From: an uncultured delta proteobacterium
GTDB lineage: Bacteria; Myxococcota_A; UBA9160; JAFDET01
Direction: 5' to 3'
Length of the DNA stretch: 64,000 bases
NCBI GenBank assembly: GCA_947259215.1
Contig: CAMYLJ010000018.1
Span: 1 to 64,000, forward strand
Shown piece by piece: positions 24,543-33,289 of this stretch. The notes under the pieces are model-generated. The model had not been told where the DNA came from. It ran no database searches and was given only the letters and a program-made list of their open reading frames with translations. Position numbers and translations under genes: made by a program. The first letter of the stretch is position 1, and each line of letters opens with the position of its first letter.

Positions 24543-25518
24543 GGGGATCGCTCGGGTAGCGCTCGCGGAACATGTGCTCGTAGAGCATCTCGGGTCCGGG
24601 CTCGGGGCTCTCGTCCGCGAAGCGCACGGCCTCTTCGACCTGGGCCTCGATCTCGCGCTCCATCTCGTCCAGGCGCTCCTGGGTCACGACCTCCGCATCC
24701 AGCATCTGCCGGGCCAGACGCGGGATGGGATCGCGCTTGCGCCAGAGCTCCTCCTCGGCCCGGGCGCGGTAGCGGCCGGGGTCGGTCATGGAGTGGCCCT
24801 GGTAGCGGTAGCAGCGGGCCTCGATCAGCGCGGGGCCGGCCCCGCCGCGCACCAGGCGCACGACCTCCTCGCAGCGCTGGCGCACCTCCATCACGTCCAT
24901 GCCGTCGATCAGGTAGCCGGGGATGCCGTAGCCGGCGGCCTTCTTGTGCACCTCGGTGAATGCCGACGACAGGCGCACGTCGGTGCCGATGCCGTAGAAG
25001 TTGTTCTCGCACACGAAGATGACGGGAAGGTTCCAGATCGTGGCGAAGTTGAGCCCCTCGTGCCAGACGCCCTGGTTGGTGGCGCCGTCGCCGAAGAAGG
25101 CCATGGTGATGTGGTCGTCTTCGCGGTAGGCGGACGCCAGCCCGAGACCCACGGCGATGGGGATGGAAGCACCGACGATGCCCGTGCCGCCGAAGAAGTA
25201 GTGCTCGGCGTCGGCCAGGTGCATGGAGCCGCCCTTGCCCTTGCAGCAGCCCGTGACGCGCCCGAAGAGCTCCGCCATCAGGGCCTTGGGATCGCCGCCG
25301 CGCACGAGGAAGTGGCCGTGATCGCGGTAGGTGTCGATCACGTTGTCGTCCTGGTTGAGCGCGTTGATGGCGCCGACCGCCACCGCCTCCTGGCCGATGT
25401 ACAGGTGGGTGAAGCCGCCGATCTTGCCCTCGCCGTAGCACTCGGCGATGCGCTCCTCGATCCGGCGGATCAGCAGCATCTGCCGGTACATCTTGATCTG
25501 GTCGGTCGGCGAGATCAT
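24535..25518 (-). CDS. pdhA: Pyruvate dehydrogenase E1 alpha subunit
   Basis: 327 residues. Decarboxylates pyruvate using thiamine diphosphate. The cofactor motif runs from GDGATNQGVWHEGLNFATIW to CENNFYGIGT (about 158-190). Also visible: GFTHLYIGQEAVAVGAINAL and the phosphorylation-loop-like YRYQGHSMTDPGRYR. ATG 25518 lies 17 bp after the second E2 gene. Normal length for a heterotetrameric E1 alpha. Confidence 0.94.
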   Translation of the reverse strand: MISPTDQIKMYRQMLLIRRIEERIAECYGEGKIGGFTHLYIGQEAVAVGAINALNQDDNVIDTYRDHGHFLVRGGDPKALMAELFGRVTGCCKGKGGSMHLADAEHYFFGGTGIVGASIPIAVGLGLASAYREDDHITMAFFGDGATNQGVWHEGLNFATIWNLPVIFVCENNFYGIGTDVRLSSAFTEVHKKAAGYGIPGYLIDGMDVMEVRQRCEEVVRLVRGGAGPALIEARCYRYQGHSMTDPGRYRARAEEELWRKRDPIPRLARQMLDAEVVTQERLDEMEREIEAQVEEAVRFADESPEPGPEMLYEHMFRERYPSDPHA

Positions 25519-25535
25519 GCGGCCTCCCGGCTTGG

Positions 25536-26801
25536 CTAGAGGGTGTACTCCGCCTCTTCCAGCAGCTCGCGCACGCGATGCAGGAAGCCGTTGGCGGGCG
25601 CGCCGTCCACGGCGCGGTGGTCGTAGGACAGGGCCAGGTGCATGGTGGGGCGGATCACGATGGCGTCCTCGCCGTCGAGCTCGCGCACCACCGGGCGTTT
25701 GGCGATCTCGCCCATGCGCAGGATGCCGACCTGCGGCTGGTTGATGATCGCGAAGCCGTAGAGGTTTCCGTGACGCCCGGGGTTCGAGACCGTGAAGGTC
25801 CCTCCGCGCAGCTCGTCGGGCGAGAGCTTCTTGCCGCGGGCGCGGCCCGAGAGGTCTTCGATGGCCGCCGCCAGTCCCGCCAGCGAGAGGCGGTCCGCGT
25901 GGCGCACCACCGGCACCACCAGCCCCTTGTCGGTCTCCACCGCTACCCCGATGTGGACGCCCTGCTTCTCGACGATGGCGTCCTCCACCACCGACGCATT
26001 CAGGCGCGGGTATTCGCGCAGGGCGCGCACCGTCGCGTGGACGATGAAGGGCAGGAAGGTGAGCGAGTAGCCGTTGGCCTCGCGGAACGCCCGCTTGTGG
26101 CCATCGCGGAAGCGCGCCACGCCGCCCATGTCCACCTCGGCCACGGTGCCGACGTGGGGGCTCGTCTGCTTCGAGAGCACCATGTGCTCCGCCACGATCC
26201 GGCGCAGCGGGGTCATGGGAACGACCCGGTCACCCTCCTGCAGCTCGTAGTGCATGTAGGCCGGCAGCTCGCCCCGTGCCGCCGGAGCCCGCGGCGCCGC
26301 AGGCGCGGCAGCGGCCGCCGGAGGAGCGGACGGCGCGGCGACGGCGGCGACATCGCGCTTGGTCACCCGGCCCGAGACGCCGCTGCCGGCCACGTCGCCC
26401 AGGTCGACCTGGGAGTCCTCGGCCATGCGTCGGGCGACGGGCGTGGCCCGGGCCTCGACCGCGGCTGCCGACGGCGCCGCCGCGGGAGCCGCTGCTGCGG
26501 CGGCCGGTGCCGCGGCCGCAGCCGGCTCGACCGGAGCCGGAGGCGCGGCCGCCGCCTCGGCGCCGGGCGCGATCTGCGCCAGCACGCTGCCCACGGGCAC
26601 GGTCTCGCCCTCGGGAACCAGGATCTTCTCCACCACGCCAGCGGTCGGCGACGGGATCTCGGCGTCCACCTTGTCGGTGGTCACCTCCACCAGGGGCTGG
26701 TCCACCCGGACCACGTCGCCCTCCTTCACCAGCCAGCGCGACACGGTGCCCTCGACGACGCTCTCGCCCAGGGCGGGTAGTTCGACTCCGACAGACGCCA
26801 T
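25536..26801 (-). CDS. Second 2-oxoacid dehydrogenase E2 (branched-chain/2-oxoglutarate-like)
   Basis: 421 residues: lipoyl domain with Lys in VEVTTDKVDAEIPSP, Ala/Pro linker, a subunit-binding domain ATPVARRMAEDSQVDLGDVA, and a catalytic domain ending SYDHRAVDGAPANGF. The N-terminus (VGVELPALGESVVEGTVSRW) is closer to branched-chain and 2-oxoglutarate E2s than to the acetyltransferase downstream. No matching E1 gene is beside it. It may serve a distant E1, or the local E1 may work with both E2s. It sits between lpdA and pdhA in the same run. Confidence 0.88.
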   Translation of the reverse strand: MASVGVELPALGESVVEGTVSRWLVKEGDVVRVDQPLVEVTTDKVDAEIPSPTAGVVEKILVPEGETVPVGSVLAQIAPGAEAAAAPPAPVEPAAAAAPAAAAAAPAAAPSAAAVEARATPVARRMAEDSQVDLGDVAGSGVSGRVTKRDVAAVAAPSAPPAAAAAPAAPRAPAARGELPAYMHYELQEGDRVVPMTPLRRIVAEHMVLSKQTSPHVGTVAEVDMGGVARFRDGHKRAFREANGYSLTFLPFIVHATVRALREYPRLNASVVEDAIVEKQGVHIGVAVETDKGLVVPVVRHADRLSLAGLAAAIEDLSGRARGKKLSPDELRGGTFTVSNPGRHGNLYGFAIINQPQVGILRMGEIAKRPVVRELDGEDAIVIRPTMHLALSYDHRAVDGAPANGFLHRVRELLEEAEYTL

Positions 26802-26832
26802 GCTCGCTCCGCTCGCGCGACGCCGCGCGCCG

Positions 26833-28233
26833 CTAGAAGTTGATGCCGCGGCCCTCGGCCAGCAGCGCCGCCTCGTGGATGGCCTCCGCCAGCGTGGGAT
26901 GCGCGTGGGTGGTGGCCGCGATCTCGGCGGTGGTGCACTCCAGGGTCATGGCCAGGCCGATCTCGGCCACCAGCTCCGTGGCGCCCGCCCCTACCAGGTG
27001 CGCCCCTACGATCTCGCCGTACCTGGGCTCGGCGATGAGCTTCACGAAGCCGGCGGAGTGCGCGGCGGCGATCGCCTTCCCGGACGCGGTGAACGGGAAG
27101 GACCCCACCCGGATGCCGTCGCCGAACTCCTCGCGTGCCTCGGCCTCGCTGCGGCCGATCCAGGCCACCTGGGGCTGGGCGTAGATGCAGCCGGGAATCG
27201 TGCGGTGGTCGAGGGGCGGCCGCTTCATGCCGGCCATCCACTCGGCCACGGCCGTGCCCTCGTGGGACGCCTTGTGGGCCAGCAGCGGCCCCCCGATGAG
27301 GTCGCCGATGGCCCAGACCCCGGCCGCGGTGGTGCGCAGCTCGGCGTCCACGCGCACGAAGCCCTTGTCGTCGGTCTCGACGCCGACGCTCTCGAGCCCC
27401 AGGTCCTCGGAGAGGGGGCGGCGGCCGATGGCCACCAGCACCTGATCGGCCTCGATCTCCGCCTCTTCGGCGCCGGAGACGCGCACCCGCAGGCCGCCGT
27501 TCGCGCGCTTCAGCTCCTCGAAGCGCGTGCCCGTCTTCACCTCGATGCGCTTGCGCCGATACTCGCGCTGGAGCGTCGCCGCCACGTCGTGGTCGGCGCC
27601 AGGCAGCATCTGCTCGGCCATCTCGATCATCGTCACCTGGGAGCCGTAGTTCGCGTAGATGTAGGCGAACTCCACGCCCACGGCGCCGGCGCCGATCACG
27701 ACCATGCGCTCGGGCACCGTCTTCGACTCGAGCGCCTCGCGCGAGGTCAGGACCCGCTGGCCGTCCACCTCGATCCCGGGCGGGACCCACTCCGTGGAGC
27801 CCGTGGCCAGCAGGATGCGCTCGGCGCGGACCTCGCCCGCATCCTCGCCCGTCACCTGCACCGCTCCGGGCCCGGCCAGGCGCCCGCGGCCGGAGACCAG
27901 CGTGACCGCGTTCTTGCGGAAGAGCGAGTGCACGCCCTTGCACAGGCGATCGGCGGTCTTGCGGCTGTGGTCGATCGCCTTGCCGTAGTCGAGCACCAGG
28001 CCCTGGGGCGTCACGCCGAACGTGTCGCCGTGCAGGCGCAGGGTCTCCACCAGCTCGGCGCCGGTCAGCAGGGCCTTGGACGGAATGCAGCCCCAGTTGA
28101 GGCACACCCCACCGGGCCGATCCTCCTCGATCACGGCCACCTGCATGCCGAGCTGGGCAGCGCGGATCGCCGCCACGTAGCCGCCGGGACCGGCCCCCAC
28201 GACGGCGAGATCGAACGTGCGCGCAGCGCTCAC
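26833..28233 (-). CDS. lpdA: Dihydrolipoyl dehydrogenase (E3)
   Basis: 466-residue FAD enzyme that reoxidises dihydrolipoamide and makes NADH for both E2s. FAD motif VVGAGPGGYVAAIRAAQLG near 10-28, redox-active disulphide GGVCLNWGCIPSK near 41-53, NAD motif VVIGAGAVGVEFAYIYANYG near 175, and the C-terminal HAHPTLAEAIHEA carrying the catalytic His/Glu. First gene of the lpdA-E2-pdhABC-lipBA run; the gaps are 31, 17, -8, 18, -11 and -4 bp, so a single transcript is likely. Confidence 0.96.
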   Translation of the reverse strand: MSAARTFDLAVVGAGPGGYVAAIRAAQLGMQVAVIEEDRPGGVCLNWGCIPSKALLTGAELVETLRLHGDTFGVTPQGLVLDYGKAIDHSRKTADRLCKGVHSLFRKNAVTLVSGRGRLAGPGAVQVTGEDAGEVRAERILLATGSTEWVPPGIEVDGQRVLTSREALESKTVPERMVVIGAGAVGVEFAYIYANYGSQVTMIEMAEQMLPGADHDVAATLQREYRRKRIEVKTGTRFEELKRANGGLRVRVSGAEEAEIEADQVLVAIGRRPLSEDLGLESVGVETDDKGFVRVDAELRTTAAGVWAIGDLIGGPLLAHKASHEGTAVAEWMAGMKRPPLDHRTIPGCIYAQPQVAWIGRSEAEAREEFGDGIRVGSFPFTASGKAIAAAHSAGFVKLIAEPRYGEIVGAHLVGAGATELVAEIGLAMTLECTTAEIAATTHAHPTLAEAIHEAALLAEGRGINF

Positions 28234-28319
28234 CGAGGCCCTCCTCCCCGAGCGTCCGTGTCGGAACGCCGGAGACGTTTCTTTAGCCCGGTGGACAGGT
28301 TAGCGCCGGGAGGTACCGC

Positions 28320-28360
28320 CGCCTGAGAGGTGGGGAAACGTCCCGGAATCGCCTCAGGCG
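28320..28360 (-). terminator. Inverted repeat at the nuoB 3' end
   Basis: CGCCTGAG (28320-28327) and CTCAGGCG (28353-28360) are perfect complements around a 25-nt centre that holds a smaller GGG/CCC pair. The repeat overlaps the nuoB stop codon. It could end transcription between nuoB and lpdA, but no T-run follows. Confidence 0.3.
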
Positions 28361-28929
28361 ACGGGCTTTTCCACCACCGGCAGCTCGAGCTCGGCGGTCT
28401 CCCGGTGGCGGCCGTCGGCCGGGATGGGCTCCGCCTGGACCCGCTCCTGGAGCTTGATCAGCCCGTCCAGGACCGCCTCCGGCCGCGGCGGGCACCCGGG
28501 GATGTAGACGTCCACCGGGATGATGGTGTCGATGCCCTGCACCACCGCGTAGTTGTTGTAGGGACCGCCCGAACAGGTGCAGGCGCCAAAGGCGATCACC
28601 CACTTGGGCTCCGCCATCTGGTCGTAGACCTTCTTCAGGATCGGCGCCTGGCGGTGGGTGATGGTGCCCACCACCATGAGCAGGTCCGACTGCCGGGGCG
28701 AGAAGCGCGGCAGCGCGCAGCCGAAGCGGTCCAGGTCGTAGCGGGGGCCCGCGACGCTCATGAACTCCATGCCGCAGCAGGCGGTCACGAACGGATAGAG
28801 GAACATCGAATACTTGCGGCCCCAGTTCAGGACCGCTTCCGCGCGCGTCGTCTGGAAGCTGTCGCCTCCCTGCCGCAGCAGCTCGAGCTGGCGCCGGGCG
28901 GCCTGGTACGGCGCGGCGTCGTAGGACAT
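28354..28929 (-). CDS. nuoB: NADH-quinone oxidoreductase subunit B
   Basis: 191 residues, the complex I subunit that holds cluster N2. The four Cys ligands are visible in FVTACCGMEFMSV (adjacent pair), FGACTCSGGPYNNY and IPGCPPRPEAVLDGL. Also VVGTITHRQAPILKKVYDQM. ATG 28929 has GAGGAGGAAG directly upstream. The gene stands alone, separated from nuoICD by 11 kb and from any other nuo gene. Confidence 0.95.
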   Translation of the reverse strand: MSYDAAPYQAARRQLELLRQGGDSFQTTRAEAVLNWGRKYSMFLYPFVTACCGMEFMSVAGPRYDLDRFGCALPRFSPRQSDLLMVVGTITHRQAPILKKVYDQMAEPKWVIAFGACTCSGGPYNNYAVVQGIDTIIPVDVYIPGCPPRPEAVLDGLIKLQERVQAEPIPADGRHRETAELELPVVEKPVA

Positions 28930-28980
28930 GCTTCCTCCTCGGCAGCGAGGGTAGCGCCTCTGGTATCCTTCGCCCTCCGC

Positions 28981-29703
28981 ATGAGCGACCTTCCGCACAG
29001 CGCATCCCCCGGCCTCTCGGGGCGCCGCGTCTTGCTGGCCTGGGGCGTGCACCTGCTCACGGCCAGCGGCGCCGTCGTCGGTGCAGTCGCCCTGGCCGCC
29101 ACGGCGGCGGGCGCGTTCAGCGCCGCCGCGCTCTGGATGCTCGTGGCCCTGGCCATCGACTCCGTGGACGGATCCTTGGCGCGCGCGGTGCGGGTCAAGG
29201 AAGCGGTGCCCCGCATCGACGGCCGCCGCCTGGACGACGTGGTCGACTTCCTGAACTACGGGATCGTGCCCGCGGTCTTCATGCTGGCGGCGGGGAATCT
29301 CCTGGCACCCGGCTGGATCGCGGCTCCGATCCTGGCCAGCGCCTACCAGTTCTCCCAGGTCGAGGCCAAGACCGAGGACGATTTCTTCCTCGGGTTCCCG
29401 TCGTACTGGAACGTGGTGGCGATCTACCTGTGGCTGCTCGGAATCGGTCCCGCGCTGGGAACCGCGATCGTGTGCCTGTTCTCGGTCCTGGCCTTCGTGC
29501 CCCTGAAGTACCTGTATCCGAGCCACATGGGTGTCGGCCGGCGCGGGATGGCGGCCGCCTCGGTGATCTGGATCATCGCACTGGCGGTGGCCTGCGCCTG
29601 GCCCGAGCCGGCCGCGCGTTGGCGCCTGCCGGAGATCACCCTGGCGCTTCCGGCGGGGTACCTGGCGGCGTCGTTCTGGCTCGGCGGGATTCACCGCGCC
29701 TGA
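28981..29703 (+). CDS. pcs: Phosphatidylcholine synthase
   Basis: 240-residue integral membrane CDP-alcohol phosphotransferase with about seven or eight hydrophobic helices. It condenses CDP-diacylglycerol with choline. The active-site motif D-G-x2-A-R-x8-G-x3-D-x3-D reads DSVDGSLARAVRVKEAVPRI followed by DGRRLDDVVDF. DFLNYGIVPAVF, TEDDFFLGFPSYWNVVAIYL and PLKYLYPSHMG point to Pcs rather than phosphatidylserine or phosphatidylglycerophosphate synthases. TATCCT lies 11 nt before ATG 28981. It converges with the response regulator gene, overlapping by 13 bp at the 3' ends. Confidence 0.85.
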   Translation: MSDLPHSASPGLSGRRVLLAWGVHLLTASGAVVGAVALAATAAGAFSAAALWMLVALAIDSVDGSLARAVRVKEAVPRIDGRRLDDVVDFLNYGIVPAVFMLAAGNLLAPGWIAAPILASAYQFSQVEAKTEDDFFLGFPSYWNVVAIYLWLLGIGPALGTAIVCLFSVLAFVPLKYLYPSHMGVGRRGMAAASVIWIIALAVACAWPEPAARWRLPEITLALPAGYLAASFWLGGIHRA

Positions 29704-30761
29704 AGCAGCTTCACCAGGTCGGCTGCCCGCCACGGCTTGCGCACGAAGCGGTCCACCCCGAGCTTCGCGAACTCCTCGCTGCGCTCGAAGGCGCTGTTGC
29801 CGAGGATCGCGATCTCCGGTCGCAGCCGACGGATGCGCTCCACCAGGGACCCGATCTCCACGCCCGGGATCTCGAAGTCCAGGATCACGCTGCGGATGCC
29901 CTCGTCGTGCTCGAGCAGGCGCAGGGCCTCGACGTCGTCCCCAGCGGCGTAGCAGCCGGCGCCGGCGCTCTCCAGGATGGCCCGGGCCACGTGGCGGAAG
30001 AGCTCGTCGTCGTCCACCACCAGCACGCGCCCGTCCCACGGCCAGCGCAGGTCGAGCGGCTCCTCGACGCCGAGAACCATCTCCACCAGCGGCACGTGCG
30101 TGCGTTCGCCGCGGCGGCGCAGGATCCAGAGGCGCGTGCCCGCCCCATCCTCGGGGTGGGTGCGGACCTCCCAGATCGAGCGACGCCGGCTCGCGACAGC
30201 CACCGTCGCCCAGCCGCGGACGGCCGCCTGCGGATCCGGGAGCCGGCCCTCGGCGAAGGCGTCGGCGAAGCGCTCCGCGTCGGGGCCCGCCTGCGTCTCC
30301 CCGAGCAGCACGCGCGCCGCCGGGTTCGCGTAGCGGATGCGCCCGTCCGCGTCCGTCTCGACCAGCGCCAGGGACGCGCCCGCCGCGCTGGCGCCGCTAC
30401 GCCCCAACGCCGCCACCGCCACCGCCTCGCGGATCTCCTCCACGTCGAAGGGCTTCTCGACGAAGCGGAAGATCCGCGCCCGCTCGGCGGCCGCCTTGAG
30501 GTCGCCCGAGGGGAATCCGGTGATCAGGATCGAGGCCATGTCCGGCCGGATGGCAGACAGGGCCTGGGCGACGTGCAGACCGTGCACGTGGTTCTTCAGC
30601 ATCCAGTCCACCACCAACACGTCCGGCCGGAAGCGCACCCCGATCTCCAGGCCCTCGCGTCCGGACTCCGCCACCCGCACCTCGTGCCCATCCCGGGCCA
30701 GGAAGCGCCCCAGGTACTCGCGGTAGCTCTGCTCGTCGTCGACGACCAGCACCTTGCTCAT
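29691..30761 (-). CDS. Response regulator with two receiver domains around a PAS domain
   Basis: 356 residues. The first receiver (1-120) has the acidic pair in VLVVDDE, the phosphorylated Asp in VLVVDWML, and the Lys in VEKPFD. A PAS-like middle (about 130-225) contains ALVETDADGRIRYANPAARV. The second receiver (about 235-356) has VLVVDDDE, Asp in VILDFEIPG, and Lys in FVRKPWRA. No DNA-binding or enzymatic output domain is present, so it probably relays phosphate or signals by protein contact. ATG 30761 overlaps the stop of the histidine kinase gene (ATGA), making a coupled two-component pair. Confidence 0.88.
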   Translation of the reverse strand: MSKVLVVDDEQSYREYLGRFLARDGHEVRVAESGREGLEIGVRFRPDVLVVDWMLKNHVHGLHVAQALSAIRPDMASILITGFPSGDLKAAAERARIFRFVEKPFDVEEIREAVAVAALGRSGASAAGASLALVETDADGRIRYANPAARVLLGETQAGPDAERFADAFAEGRLPDPQAAVRGWATVAVASRRRSIWEVRTHPEDGAGTRLWILRRRGERTHVPLVEMVLGVEEPLDLRWPWDGRVLVVDDDELFRHVARAILESAGAGCYAAGDDVEALRLLEHDEGIRSVILDFEIPGVEIGSLVERIRRLRPEIAILGNSAFERSEEFAKLGVDRFVRKPWRAADLVKLLQAR

Positions 30762-33154
30762 GAACTCTCCTCGGCCGAGCGGCCCGGGCAGAGCGGCAGC
30801 TCGACGGTCAGCGTCGTGCCGCTTCCCGGCTGGCTCTCGACCCGGATCGCCCCTCCGTGATCCGTCACGATTCCGTGTGAGATGCTGAGACCCAGACCCG
30901 TCCCGCCTTCCGCGCGCCGCGTGCTGTAGAACGGATCGAACAGGAAGGTCTTCTCCTCGACGCTCATACCCCGGCCGCGGTCGCGCACCGAGACGCGCGC
31001 GACGCCGGGACCGGCCTCGGTCCAGACCTCGACCACGCCACCCGCCTCGCCCGCCTCGACGGCGTTGCGGATCAGGTTGAGCAGAACCTGCTCGACGCCC
31101 GTTCGGCTGACCCGGACCGGCAGCGGCTCGGGGGCGGCGCGGAACCGCACCTCGGCGCCCGCCGGCTCCGCCATGTGGCGGGCGAGGTCGCGGACGCCCT
31201 CCACGCAGGCCTCGAGATCGCAGGGCTCCGGGGGTGGCGCCTCCTGTCCGGCGAACTGGAGCACACTCTTCACGATGCGGGCGCAGCGGTGAGCGTGCGT
31301 CACCACGTCCTCGATCCCCCGGCGCTCGTCCTCGTCGGCGTCGCGCTCACCCATGGAATCCTGCAGGTAGCGGGACGCCAGCAGGATCGAGCCGATCGGG
31401 TTGTTGATCTCGTGGGCGATGCCCGCCGCCAGGGTGCCGATGGAGGCCAGGCGCTCCGCGCTCTGCAGCCGCTCCTGCGCTCGCGCCAGGTCCGCCTCGG
31501 CGCGGCGCTCCTCGCGGATGTCCTCGAACATCGCGATGCCGTAGCGGGGCGCGCCGTTGTCGTCGCGGATCAGGGTCCCGGTCACCCGCACGGGAAGGGC
31601 CTCGCCTTCCGCTCCCAGGACGCGCTTCTCGAGGGTGAAGCTCTGGATCTCGTCGCGGTCGAGCTGGCGCAGCAGCTGCTTGTCGCGCGCCACGTCGTCC
31701 GGGTGTGTGAGATCGAGGAACTTCCGCGAGCACAGATCGTCGGCGCCGCTGCCCAGCATCCGGGCCAGCGTGCGGTTCACCTTCAGCAGGCGCAGGTCCG
31801 CACCCACCAGGGCCATGCCGAGGGGGCCTTCCTCGAAGATCAGGCGGAAGCGCTCCTCGCTGTCGCGCCGCGCGTCTTCGGCGGCGCGGCGCTCGCTGAC
31901 GTCGCGAACGATGGCCAGGATCTCGTCGTCGCCCGTCGGCACCAACCGGGTCTCGTAGGTGTCCACCTCGCCTGTCGCGCGCTGGTGGGTGTACTCGACC
32001 AGCTCCAGCCGGCCGCTGGCGCAGGTCCGATCCAGCAGGCCGAGCGCCCATGCGAGCCGCTCCGGGGACAGGAACTCGGCCAGCGGGCGGCCCACGAACC
32101 AGGGGGGCGCGAAGCGGACGCGCAGGTCCGCCCCGGCGTGCACGTCGAGCAGCGTCCCATCCCGAGCGATCCGGATCAGGCTGTCGGGGGAGCCCTCGAG
32201 CAGGGCGCGCTGGCGCGCCTCGCTGCGCCGGAGCGAGTCCTCGGCCTGCTTGCGCTCGCTGATGTCGCGCAGGAGCGCCAGCACCTCGGCCTTCCCGCTC
32301 GGGACGAAGCGCACCTCCACCTGGCGCGGACCCTCCGGCGTCGGGATCTCCACTTCGACGCTCTGCGAGCGACCACTGCGGCAGATGCGCGCGACCAGCC
32401 GCGGTCCTGCCTCCGCCATTTCCGGGGGCAGCACGTCCGCGAGCGTGCGACCCACCACGTCGCGGCGCAGAAGCGACGCGTAGAGCGGACCCGTGTGCAG
32501 GTCCAGGATGGTCCCGTCGGCGGCGATCCGTCCCAGCAGATCCGGCGTGGCCTCGACCAGCGCGCGGTGTCGCTCCTCGCTGGCGCGGAGCTCCGCCAGG
32601 GCGCGCGAGAGGTCTTCGGTGCGGCGCGCCACGCGCTCTTCCAGCGACCGCTGCATCGCCCTCAGCGCGCGCTCGGCCCGCTTGGCGGCGGAGACGTCGC
32701 GCACCACCACCTGGACCGCCGGCTTCCCCTCCCACTGGATCACCCGCTCCACGGACTCGACCTCGAGCTCGCGGCCGTCGGGCGCCGTGACCCGGTTCTC
32801 CACCAGCTCGAGAGGCGTCTCGCCGGCGCTCACCCGCGCCAGCTGGTCCTGGGACAGCGCGCGCTGCTCCGGATGCACGAAGTCGAGGACGTGGCGGCCC
32901 ACCAGATCGCGGGGCTCGAAGCCGCCGCCCGCCAGGCGCACCGCGGCGTGATTCGCGAACAGCAGGACGCCGTCCCGGTGCACCACGACCGGCTCCGGGC
33001 ACTGATCGATCAGCTCCCGGTAGCGGGCCTCGCTCTCGCGCAGGGCGCTCTCGGCCTCCAGACGGGCGAGGCGCTCGCGCTCCAGGGCAGCGACCCGGGC
33101 GCGAAGACGTCCGATCTCCAGGTCGAGATCCGACCTCGTTGGGGGGGCTGTCAT
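30758..33154 (-). CDS. Multi-PAS sensor histidine kinase
   Basis: 798 residues, no membrane helix, so cytoplasmic. It begins with a short coiled coil (1-40). Four PAS domains follow at about 40-155, 195-300, 315-430 and 440-550, each opening with E-x-R-(Y/H/F/Q)-(R/L) and ending D-(I/V)-(S/R)-E-R. The HisKA segment has the phospho-acceptor His in AAGIAHEINNPIG near 570. The ATPase domain has LNLIRNAVEAG (N box), DRGRGMS (G1), FLFDPFYSTR (F) and GGTGLGLSI (G2). Signal unknown. The partner regulator overlaps downstream. Confidence 0.92.
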   Translation of the reverse strand: MTAPPTRSDLDLEIGRLRARVAALERERLARLEAESALRESEARYRELIDQCPEPVVVHRDGVLLFANHAAVRLAGGGFEPRDLVGRHVLDFVHPEQRALSQDQLARVSAGETPLELVENRVTAPDGRELEVESVERVIQWEGKPAVQVVVRDVSAAKRAERALRAMQRSLEERVARRTEDLSRALAELRASEERHRALVEATPDLLGRIAADGTILDLHTGPLYASLLRRDVVGRTLADVLPPEMAEAGPRLVARICRSGRSQSVEVEIPTPEGPRQVEVRFVPSGKAEVLALLRDISERKQAEDSLRRSEARQRALLEGSPDSLIRIARDGTLLDVHAGADLRVRFAPPWFVGRPLAEFLSPERLAWALGLLDRTCASGRLELVEYTHQRATGEVDTYETRLVPTGDDEILAIVRDVSERRAAEDARRDSEERFRLIFEEGPLGMALVGADLRLLKVNRTLARMLGSGADDLCSRKFLDLTHPDDVARDKQLLRQLDRDEIQSFTLEKRVLGAEGEALPVRVTGTLIRDDNGAPRYGIAMFEDIREERRAEADLARAQERLQSAERLASIGTLAAGIAHEINNPIGSILLASRYLQDSMGERDADEDERRGIEDVVTHAHRCARIVKSVLQFAGQEAPPPEPCDLEACVEGVRDLARHMAEPAGAEVRFRAAPEPLPVRVSRTGVEQVLLNLIRNAVEAGEAGGVVEVWTEAGPGVARVSVRDRGRGMSVEEKTFLFDPFYSTRRAEGGTGLGLSISHGIVTDHGGAIRVESQPGSGTTLTVELPLCPGRSAEESS

Positions 33155-33276
33155 GGATTCCTCGCGGGTCGGCGGACACGGGGCTGGCCGCCGATGGGAT
33201 CAGCATGTAAGGAGCCGACGGAAATGGGAAGTGGTGAAAGACCTCCAGGCATTCGCCCACTTGCCGGTTCGTGAGC

Positions 33277-33282
33277 CATACT
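33277..33282 (+). promoter_or_regulatory. Possible -10 box, leaderless start of hemH
   Basis: CATACT lies 7 nt before GTG 33290. The intervening bases (TGCCCCC) contain no ribosome-binding site. Confidence 0.42.
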
Positions 33283-33289
33283 TGCCCCC

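Noticed and set aside
22035-24959. Very long plus-strand frame of 974 codons over the pdh genes
   Set aside because: It is antisense to pdhA, pdhB, pdhC and lipB, is His/Arg/Gly-rich with no family signature, and arises from high-GC codon use.
28320-28360. A riboswitch or attenuator upstream of lpdA/nuoB
   Set aside because: The inverted repeat overlaps the nuoB stop and has no recognisable ligand-binding motif; it is at most a terminator.
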